A DNA stretch of 10,423 bases from JBJYKD01 sp049310025 (GTDB lineage Bacteria; Bacillota; Thermosediminibacteria; Thermosediminibacterales; Tepidanaerobacteraceae): contig NZ_JBJYKD010000054.1 of NCBI RefSeq assembly GCF_049310025.1, positions 1 through 10,423 on the forward strand, given 5' to 3'. Positions 1 to 7,600 of the stretch are shown here, in pieces. The first letter of the stretch is position 1, and each line of letters opens with the position of its first letter. The position numbers and the translations under genes were made by a program. The notes beneath the pieces are model-generated. The model was given only the letters and a program-made list of their open reading frames with translations. It ran no database searches and had not been told where the DNA came from.

Positions 1-111
1 TATACGCTGTCCGCCACGCTCTTCAGGCCTATGTTCAGTTTAAATTCACTTCCGGCCTGCACCGTATCGGGGCCGGTCAGGGTCACTGTGGGCTCCGCTA
101 CGGGTTCCTCC
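1..111 (-). repeat. Direct repeat of cohesin-like coding region, copy in the GH-D gene
   Basis: This encodes EEPVAEPTVTLTGPD and the following start of the cohesin-like module. By eye it matches 5135-5245 with about eight differences in 111 bases. The encoded stretches differ at only two of about 37 residues. Similarity ends abruptly at the EEPVAEP codons; the preceding domains (Big here, Fn3 in the GH2 gene) are unrelated. Confidence 0.95.
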
Positions 112-3100
112 GACCTTACATTGATCATACACATTGTTTTACAGGATGAATTTGCCGCACTTTCTACTGTAATTATTGCACTACCCGATCCTATAGCTTT
201 TATAATTACCGAGATAGAACCATCCTCGTTATACACTACATTTTCAACTATTGCTACTGTCTCATCGCTCGAACTTATCTTAACATCTTTATTTGTAGCA
301 TCATCAGGTTTTATTATAATATCAAATTGTGCACTATCGCCCTTCGAGAGATTTAATGTTGATGGTAATATCTCAATATCTGAAACCCCAGTAGTAGTAA
401 ATAAGAATATTTTTTCACTCAATACCTCAGCTCCATCATATACGGCTTTTACAACCGTATAATAGTCACCACTTTCCGTTGAAAAGTCTTTCTTACTAAA
501 TGAGGTAATATAGTCTTTACTATATAATACCTGCCCAACTTTACCTGTATATCCACTCCAATTTCCTGGCAATGCTAATGTGGTATATATGTCGTCTCCT
601 TTATAGACATCATACATAACATTTAAGCCACCATCCTGCAATTCCAATGGATTACCCGAACATATACTTGTTCTGAGAACAGTAACATCTTCATCTATTT
701 TTTCATAGTTTGTCACTGTACATCTCTGTCCATGAATCTTCGAAATTGTTATTCTGTCCAAGTCTGGTCCCCACCCGGAGTTATTGAAAAATAGCAATCT
801 ATTGGTACCACTCTTTAAAGGCACAACAATTGTTACAGGATTTTTCTCAGGATAGTCGAACTTAGCACTAGAACCTGTGCATGCTAATCTTACAGGATCC
901 ATGTCATTCACCTGTGCATATAAATATCTCGTTCCGTTTACTGCATAATAAACATCTATCGCATAATATTCATCTTTTTCTACTGTAAAATCAATTTGCA
1001 ACTTTCCATTCCTGGAACTATCACTGCCGACATATCCTACCTTTTTACCGCCGGAGAAATTGCTGCCACTTCTTATCGTTGCATTTCCAATTATTGTACC
1101 ACTCTCAGCTTCAATCATTTGCTCCCAATTATTGTTATTCACAACAATTGCATATTTAGCATACACTTCAGGGTTATCAACACTTTTTACTGTAATATAT
1201 GCTACTCCTTCATTATTCCCAACAACTTTACCGTTATTGTCCACAATTACAACATTAGTATCACTGCTCTCCCAAATTAATGATTTATTTGTGGCATCAT
1301 CCGGTAAAACACTTGCCTGTAATGTACATGTTTCATTGACCTTTAAACCAATGACAGACGGCTTTGAAATAACAATTTGGGTTACAGGTACCTTACTTAC
1401 ATTTACTTTACATTCTGCATAAACTGCAGGATTAGTTACAGATTGTACTTTAATTGTAGCACTACCAATTGACTTACCGGTTATAATACCATCTTGGGTG
1501 ACACTGACAACATTTTCATCGCTACTTATCCAAATTAACTCTTTATTAAACGCTTCTTCAGGTATTGCCTTCGCAATTAGCTGTTTGCTCCCGCCAACCT
1601 TTATTTCAACAGTTGTTTCACTTAGTTCAATAGAGTTAACAAGAATTGATGCATCATAAACATTAACCCTGCAAGTAGCGAAAAATGCCGGATCTTCTTC
1701 GCTTATAGCTTTTATGGCAGTCTTTCCACCTTTAATGCCTCTTATTATCAGCCGGTGCATACCGGTGCTCTCATCATAGGTAATGTTTTCAACAGTGGCT
1801 ATCGCCGGATTCTCCACTTCAATCTTTATATTTTTATTTGTTGCATCAACCGGTGATACATACAAAGCTACCTCTGCTGTATCTGTGCCATTGTCGTTAC
1901 CATCATTTATTACAATATCAACGTTCTTGATGCTGGTGAATTTTACACTCCAGCTGACATCACGATTAACTGGAGAGTTAATGGTCACACGAATAAGATC
2001 TCCAACCTGATTATAGTTAATATTCACTCCCGCGCCCTTGTCAGCATCTGAAACCTGAACACTCTGCACAGTCCAGCCATTTCTTGCTACTATTCTAAGC
2101 TCATAAGAATCATTTCCGACTACCCTGCTAACCCCGGTTAAAGTATAGTGAGCGCTATCCCAGGTTTCTGATGCAAGATCAACCATCCCCTGTGTTATAT
2201 GGCGTGAAGTACTTATTACCTGCGGGTGATCGGAAACGGGGCGCACTTCTATCACACGGGCATCATGAGCGGGAACCGATAAATCAAGGGTACCGGATAT
2301 CGGCTCCAGCAGTTTATTGTTCCAGAAATCATAGGCTTCGTAAACGGTATTCCCTGAAATACCTATTCTGTCAAGCGATTCAGAAATATTAATCTCAGTG
2401 TCATCAGAATTAAACAATCCGATTACATATCTCTGAGAATCCTTTCCATCACCGGCGAGAAGCCATATGCGCGGAATATCACGTTCAAAAATATCGACCG
2501 GTCGCGGTTTTAAACCGTGAGCTGGCATAATCCTTTTTAGAAGTTCCAAACGATCAGGATTTACATCCGGCAGCCAGTCGCTATCTACAGTCATCTGACC
2601 TGTAACACCCACCCAACTGGCTATATATCGCGACTCATTGAATGGCATACTGTTTCGTATATATACGGGGTCTGGGTCATTGTACCATACTCTTCCGTGT
2701 AAAAAGTAAAAGCGTGATCCATATCTAGGTCCTCTGGTCAAACTGCTCCATCCCGCACCATTATCCGGGCCAATTCTCATGGCATCCACCAAACCCATAG
2801 CAGCCCCCAGCGTTCGCATGTTCTGTGCTACGGTGCAACCCAGCAAGAAAACGTCGTCTCCCGCATTCTCACGGACAAGTTTTAAGCCGTCGCGGAAAGC
2901 CTCGACGTTAGTTTTGTTTGGATCATAAAATACAGCATCGCCCATATTATCTTCTTTATATGCGTCATTGACGTAAACCTGTTTTACCCCGATGCCTGTA
3001 TACAGGCCGTCCATCTTGAGGTATTTAAAGCCCCAGTTGTTGGTGATTCGATTTACGACATCTGCTACGTGTTGCCTGACTTCCGGATTTGTCATATCAA

Positions 3101-4265
3101 GGGAGGTGCCGCCCCAGGAGGTTTCATACGGTGTGCCGTCCTGATTTTTAACAAACCAGTCCTGGCGTTCGGCAAAATAAGGATCGCGATGATTTCCGGC
3201 AAAGGGCATGAACCACAAGCCGGGGGTTAAACCCCTGGCTTTAATTTTGTCGGCAATCGCCTTCATGCCGCCGGGATATGGGCCATCGGGCCTGTGGGTG
3301 GTGAAGTTTTTGCGGGGGCCATTATCTTTGATACCCTCCTGCCAGCCGTCATCGATTTGTATAAAGTCAAATCCATATGGTTTTAAGTTTTGGGCTGCGA
3401 AGTCCGCCAGTTGTTCAAGATAAGTTTCATCACTGGATCCGCCGTGCTTATCGGAATACCAGGTGCAGTAGCCGCTTGGTTGAGGCGGGAGGTTGATATT
3501 ATAAACCTGAGCAATCATGTCGGCGAACCTTTCCAGACCCGAGCGCGCATCTTCAAAATACCCTATGACAAATGTCTCGGTCGTTGCACTTGAGTCAGGA
3601 GGGATGCGCAGTGTACCGTAATCCAGCCTTGGATTTAAACGGACCAGGTTATTCTCGATACTGGTAAAAATAACCCCGCTGCCCCGATCCTGAGTCAACC
3701 ACCCGCCGACTACCCCCTTGCGGGTAGACGGATCTACTGTCGCCAGAAATACATAGCTACCGGGGTTTTTATCCGGCGCATAAAGCCCGCCCGTACCAAA
3801 AGTTACCAACTTGCTGTATTCGACACCCAGATCCACACTGGCTGAAACCGTGTTGATCCGGTTTAAAACAATATCCGAGGAGCTGTTGTTGAACTTTACC
3901 GATTTGAAGAACACATAGGGTATATCGGAATAAAGTGAGATATAGTCAATGTCGCCGTTGGAATAAGTGATCTTGATCGACTTGCCGGAGCCAAAGGTGG
4001 GGTCGCTGGTGGTTTCGACGGTTGGGGTGCCTCCGGTGTCCGCAAACTGACCCTCTCTCAGGAAAGTGGCCCCACCGCTTACTGGATCGGATACGGTAAA
4101 TTTGTTAGTGTCTTTATCATAAGAGACCGATAACACGCCATTACTAATTTCCATAACCGATGATGAATCCGTATCTTCCGCAAAAGCTGAAAATCCCATG
4201 CCGCTGAAAACCAAGATAAATGATAGAAGCATAGCTAACGTTCTTTTTATTATTTTTTTATTCAC
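1..4265 (-). CDS. Secreted clan GH-D (GH36/GH27-like) glycosidase, probable alpha-galactosidase, with Big, CBM and cohesin-like modules (3' end outside window)
   Basis: The frame is open for 1421 codons to the left edge. The start is GTG (4265-4263), because GGGGGGAG lies just upstream and the product opens with a signal peptide (NKKIIKR, hydrophobic core, likely cleavage after AFA, residue 29). Residues about 30-670 form the glycosidase: N-terminal beta domain, then a barrel with QIDDGWQ (303-309), KYLKMDG with probable nucleophile D419, and MRIGPD with probable acid/base D501; these are clan GH-D signatures. A beta region (about 676-785) follows, then Big domains at about 786-875, 878-962 and 963-1045, a CBM6/35-like module (1047-1176, ending in a WGPDLDRI motif), a linker, a fourth Big domain (1294-1380) and, from EEPVAEP (1386), the cohesin-like module shared with the GH2 gene. 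A dockerin probably follows beyond the window. Family assignment is by motif; alpha-galactosidase is the likeliest activity, but GH27 relatives with other substrates are possible. Codons turn markedly AT-rich across the Big/CBM part. Confidence 0.9.
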   Translation of the reverse strand, partial: MNKKIIKRTLAMLLSFILVFSGMGFSAFAEDTDSSSVMEISNGVLSVSYDKDTNKFTVSDPVSGGATFLREGQFADTGGTPTVETTSDPTFGSGKSIKITYSNGDIDYISLYSDIPYVFFKSVKFNNSSSDIVLNRINTVSASVDLGVEYSKLVTFGTGGLYAPDKNPGSYVFLATVDPSTRKGVVGGWLTQDRGSGVIFTSIENNLVRLNPRLDYGTLRIPPDSSATTETFVIGYFEDARSGLERFADMIAQVYNINLPPQPSGYCTWYSDKHGGSSDETYLEQLADFAAQNLKPYGFDFIQIDDGWQEGIKDNGPRKNFTTHRPDGPYPGGMKAIADKIKARGLTPGLWFMPFAGNHRDPYFAERQDWFVKNQDGTPYETSWGGTSLDMTNPEVRQHVADVVNRITNNWGFKYLKMDGLYTGIGVKQVYVNDAYKEDNMGDAVFYDPNKTNVEAFRDGLKLVRENAGDDVFLLGCTVAQNMRTLGAAMGLVDAMRIGPDNGAGWSSLTRGPRYGSRFYFLHGRVWYNDPDPVYIRNSMPFNESRYIASWVGVTGQMTVDSDWLPDVNPDRLELLKRIMPAHGLKPRPVDIFERDIPRIWLLAGDGKDSQRYVIGLFNSDDTEINISESLDRIGISGNTVYEAYDFWNNKLLEPISGTLDLSVPAHDARVIEVRPVSDHPQVISTSRHITQGMVDLASETWDSAHYTLTGVSRVVGNDSYELRIVARNGWTVQSVQVSDADKGAGVNINYNQVGDLIRVTINSPVNRDVSWSVKFTSIKNVDIVINDGNDNGTDTAEVALYVSPVDATNKNIKIEVENPAIATVENITYDESTGMHRLIIRGIKGGKTAIKAISEEDPAFFATCRVNVYDASILVNSIELSETTVEIKVGGSKQLIAKAIPEEAFNKELIWISSDENVVSVTQDGIITGKSIGSATIKVQSVTNPAVYAECKVNVSKVPVTQIVISKPSVIGLKVNETCTLQASVLPDDATNKSLIWESSDTNVVIVDNNGKVVGNNEGVAYITVKSVDNPEVYAKYAIVVNNNNWEQMIEAESGTIIGNATIRSGSNFSGGKKVGYVGSDSSRNGKLQIDFTVEKDEYYAIDVYYAVNGTRYLYAQVNDMDPVRLACTGSSAKFDYPEKNPVTIVVPLKSGTNRLLFFNNSGWGPDLDRITISKIHGQRCTVTNYEKIDEDVTVLRTSICSGNPLELQDGGLNVMYDVYKGDDIYTTLALPGNWSGYTGKVGQVLYSKDYITSFSKKDFSTESGDYYTVVKAVYDGAEVLSEKIFLFTTTGVSDIEILPSTLNLSKGDSAQFDIIIKPDDATNKDVKISSSDETVAIVENVVYNEDGSISVIIKAIGSGSAIITVESAANSSCKTMCMINVRSEEPVAEPTVTLTGPDTVQAGSEFKLNIGLKSVADSV

Positions 4266-4446
4266 AGTATCTCCCCCCAATCTTTTGTCAAATTTTTGCT
4301 TTTCTTTCTATTGTTAATCTTCGCAAATATCAATTTCCTGTAATGTCGCCAAATCTTTAATTAGATTTTGTCGACTTTTGTTTTCTTTTGTGGTAAAATA
4401 TATAAAGAAGAAAATCCATGACCATCTCATCAAAATAGATTTTTTT
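4266..4446 (-). promoter_or_regulatory. Leader / probable promoter region of the GH-D glycosidase gene
   Basis: This AT-rich stretch lies between the repeat and the GTG start. I see no convincing -35/-10 pair. On the plus strand TTTTGTCAAA (4283-4292) fits the Spo0A-box consensus TTTTGTCRAA, and TTTTGTCGAC (4366-4375) misses it by one base. A 38-codon ATG frame (4430-4314) has no ribosome binding site and is probably chance. With 340 bases and a hairpin between the genes, separate transcription is plausible. Confidence 0.35.
4271..4278 (-). promoter_or_regulatory. Ribosome binding site of the GH-D glycosidase gene
   Basis: GGGGGGAG on the minus strand ends five bases before GTG at 4265. It decides the GTG start, which is followed directly by a lysine-rich signal peptide. 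An ATG start at codon 12 would cut into the signal peptide and has no such site. Confidence 0.75.
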
Positions 4447-4472
4447 GGCCAAGGTCAAGGAAAATAATCCAA

Positions 4473-4499
4473 ATTCTTAAATTCTTTAATTCTTTAATT
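4473..4499. repeat. Short tandem repeat of an 8-base AT-rich unit
   Basis: ATTCTTAA is followed by two ATTCTTTA units and a partial unit. The matching place in the other long-repeat copy (10266-10286) has one unit fewer, which is the only indel between the copies and suggests replication slippage. Confidence 0.7.
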
Positions 4500-4548
4500 C
4501 CAGATATAACAGGGATAGATTTTTTGGGAAGGTCTTCTCATTGATTTT

Positions 4549-4581
4549 GCTATGGAAGGTAGGTTGCCCACCCTCCATAGC
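4549..4581 (-). terminator. Conserved 3' hairpin behind the GH2 gene (no U-tract in sense direction)
   Basis: Two 15-base arms (4549-4563 and 4567-4581) surround a three-base loop, starting 25 bases after the GH2 stop codon. In the minus-strand (sense) RNA all 15 positions pair, two as G-U; in plus-strand RNA those two become A-C mismatches. The sense RNA has no U-run after the stem, only AAAATCAA, while the plus strand carries a run of seven T (4584-4590) right after it. It may be a 3' processing or stabilising hairpin, an atypical terminator, or a terminator for antisense transcripts. Confidence 0.6.
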
Positions 4582-4605
4582 GATTTTTTTGTCTTTTCCG
4601 ATACC

Positions 4606-7600
4606 CTACCGCCTGTCGATTATCCTGAAGGCCACATATACCAGATCCAAGATGCCTACCTCTCCGTCGGGTTCCCCCTCCTCTCCAGCCACATCGCAGA
4701 TTCTGGCTTCATTCCAGTTGGGATCTCCGGCTTCGGCCCCGTAATAGTACGCCACCATTGCCAGGTCCCCTACATTCACTCTTCCGTCTCCGGTTATATC
4801 TCCGGGTATCGTATATTTGGTTACCGTGATGCCCTTGCCGGTGGTCGCAGCTTCGATTACATCGCCTTCGGGGGCGGTGCCCAGTTCGGCTTTTGTAATC
4901 TTCACGGTGCCCGTCGCCGTTTCATTTACGTCTTTTGCTTTGAAGTTCAGCTCGACCAGTGCCGCATCATCGCCTATTATGGCCCGGGTGCTGGCCAGCA
5001 GTATTCTCACTTTGCCGGGCTCTTCTTCATATACTTCTGCTATTATGATGTCGTCGCCGGCCTCTTGGCAGGTTGTGAGTTCAAACAGGTCTTCGTCGTA
5101 TTCCACCGTGATGTCTGCGGCGTATACGTTTGAATATACGCTGTCCGCCACATTCTTCAGGCCTATGTTCAGTTTAAATTCACTTCCGGCCTGCACCGTA
5201 TCGGGGCCCGTCAGCGTCACGGCGGGTTCCGCCACGGGTTCCTCCCCCGGAGTGCCGCTTACGATGATTCCTTCCGATTCATTGCCCGATGTATCTATGG
5301 TGGTTATCCTGAATGTGTACCGCCGGCCGTTGGTCAGGCCTTCGATGATGGCGGTCTGGACACCTTTGTCTACATATACCGCATCCATAACCGTGTCGCC
5401 TTCACCGGATATCTTTATCGTGGCCAGGTCTTCATCTCCGGGGTCGGTCCAGGTGATGGTAAGCTTCCCGTCGCCTGCCGTCACGGCGGCGTTTATGACT
5501 TCTCCTGGGGCCACCGTATCCTCAAGTTTCCTGAATTTGGCATCGGCCCAGTCGGCATGGTCTTCTGCATTGCCGTTTCCTGCGTCGGTTACTACCAGCT
5601 TTAATTCTTTTTTGCCCCTGACATCAATGGTTACAAACTTCGCCGGTGTGCTGCTTTTACTCATTACACCACTGTCATAGACCTTTTCACCGTCCAGCCA
5701 TACCTGAAATACTATACTGCCATTATTTATCTCACGGTCTATGCCGATGTAGGATTCAAAAATGTCATAACCCTTTCCTTCAATATTGTAAATAATCTCA
5801 GAATTAGCATGGGTTCCAATGCCTTTTTCAAAGGTGACCGCTTTACCCGAATCATCCGTAAGTCTTAACGCGTTGCCCTCAACGCTCTTATCCTTCTGCA
5901 CCGTCCTCCATCCGCAGGTGGCGCTTACCCAGTCGAGATCCGACAGATATATGTAGGGTACTACGTAGAAGTTAATGATGTAGGTGGTGGTTATACCCAG
6001 TTCAGAGGTTGCCTTGATGATGGCCGTCCCCGGCAGTCTCCCGGCCTGGGTTACCTCGACTTCTACTCCGTCGCTGGAGGGGATAGCTTCCACGACCGGC
6101 ACCTTTATGGTCCCCTGCAATATGGGTATATTATATTCCAGCACATCCGTGTTAAAGGTCGATAGCGGCTTGCCGTCGATGTTGATCCCTTTGAGCGCAT
6201 CTACCGTCACTGTCTGCTTGCTCAATACCATGGGTGACGATGCCGCGGTAACTGGTTTTAGCCTGTAACTGTAGGAGTAGGGTTTATCCGCATAAAGAGT
6301 AAACTCCGGATGCGGTCTGGCTCCCCAGCTATTGTCCCCGCCTACGCCCATCTGCCTGTAGTTGAGCCTCAGGGTGATATCATCCCGGCGCACCAGCTTA
6401 TACGGATGGCTTGCCGTCGACAGGTCTTCGGGCGTGTAATGCAATGCATTGACTTCCAGTAATGGCATGCCTACCGCCAGAAGTCCCACACCTTCGTCAT
6501 TGGTCAGGGTTACCCAGCGCACATCCGTCTTGTTTCCCGTTTCCTGCGGTTCAAGATAGGGAATAAATTGTTCGTCTACGGTGCCGCTGTATACTCCCAC
6601 ATCTGCCCCGGTGTTCCTGTCCCAGTAGTTTTCCTGGGGACCGCGCCCGTACCATGTGATGTTTTCAAATTCCTCCGGCAATGTCAGTATGTTGCCTATT
6701 TCGGGTATTTCCGGCAGGCCCGTGCCCGGTATCAGTGTGTTTTTCACTACCACGTCGCCGCTTCCGTAAATGGTATATGTTGTCTTATAGTCTGACGGGC
6801 TGGTAGTGGGCAGTGTGGCATTTACGGTAATCCGTACAATATTGTCCGCAAGTCTTGTGACGGTGACATTGTTTATCTGCCTGTTTTTCCCCGCATACCG
6901 CCATGTGGCCGTTCTGCCCGGCATGCCGTTGCCCTTGTCGTTGTCGTTGGGCGCCCTCCAGAAATTGGGCACCGGCCCTTCCTTCAGTATTTGCTTACCG
7001 TTATAGGTAAAGGATGATATGGTGCCTTTGGCTTTATCAAACACTATAGTGAAATCCTGTCCTTCTATCGTTATTTCCTCATCGGCTTCACCGACGTCCA
7101 GCGCCGGCATCTCCGATGTATCCAGTACCGGCGCATCAGCTACTTCGAAGGGCACCTTGAACTGCTCCCTGGCAATCTCATGCCCGGCCGGGGCCCATGA
7201 AGTAGCTTCAGGCAGCGTGAAACTGATGTTCAGCCAGTACTCCGCACCGGGTTTCATCTGCGGTTTTTCAAAGGGGATTGTCACTACCCGGCTTGTGAGC
7301 GGTTCTATATCAAGGCGCGGAAGCTCTCCTTCATCTATAACCTTATCGTCTTCCATGAGCTTCCAGGTAACATTAAAAGCGTTCAGGTTCGTGAACAGAT
7401 ATTCGTTTTCGATTTTTATCTGACCGTTCACCAGATCCACAGCTTTTATGGCCACGTTCTGATATACTTTCTTAACTTCATAAAGCTCGGGCTGGACGGT
7501 CCTGTCGGGAAAAACCAGGCCGTTGGCACAGAAGTTGCCGTCATTCGGGTTATCACCCCAGTCTCCTCCGTAAGCGAAATATTCTTTCTGCTCATAGCTT

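Larger units (their letters stand above)
4447..4638 (-). repeat. Long direct repeat, copy 1: dockerin tail plus 3' non-coding DNA of the GH2 gene
   Basis: By eye this matches 10240-10423 with seven substitutions and one 8-base indel. It covers the last ten codons, the stop, the hairpin and an AT-rich stretch up to TTGGCC. The two copies are in the same orientation, 5785 bases apart. The repeat probably continues upstream through the dockerin and cohesin-like coding region, but the second copy is cut by the window edge. Confidence 0.92.

Noticed and set aside
4314..4430. Minus-strand 38-codon ATG frame in the leader of the GH-D gene
   Set aside because: No ribosome binding site, no recognisable family, AT-rich and short; most likely chance.
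4817..5680. Plus-strand open frame of 287 codons opposite the GH2 C-terminus (and another of 193 codons at 4552-5133)
   Set aside because: The translations are serine/valine- or tyrosine/phenylalanine-rich antisense reading of well-supported domains, overlap each other, and show no domain or ribosome binding site.
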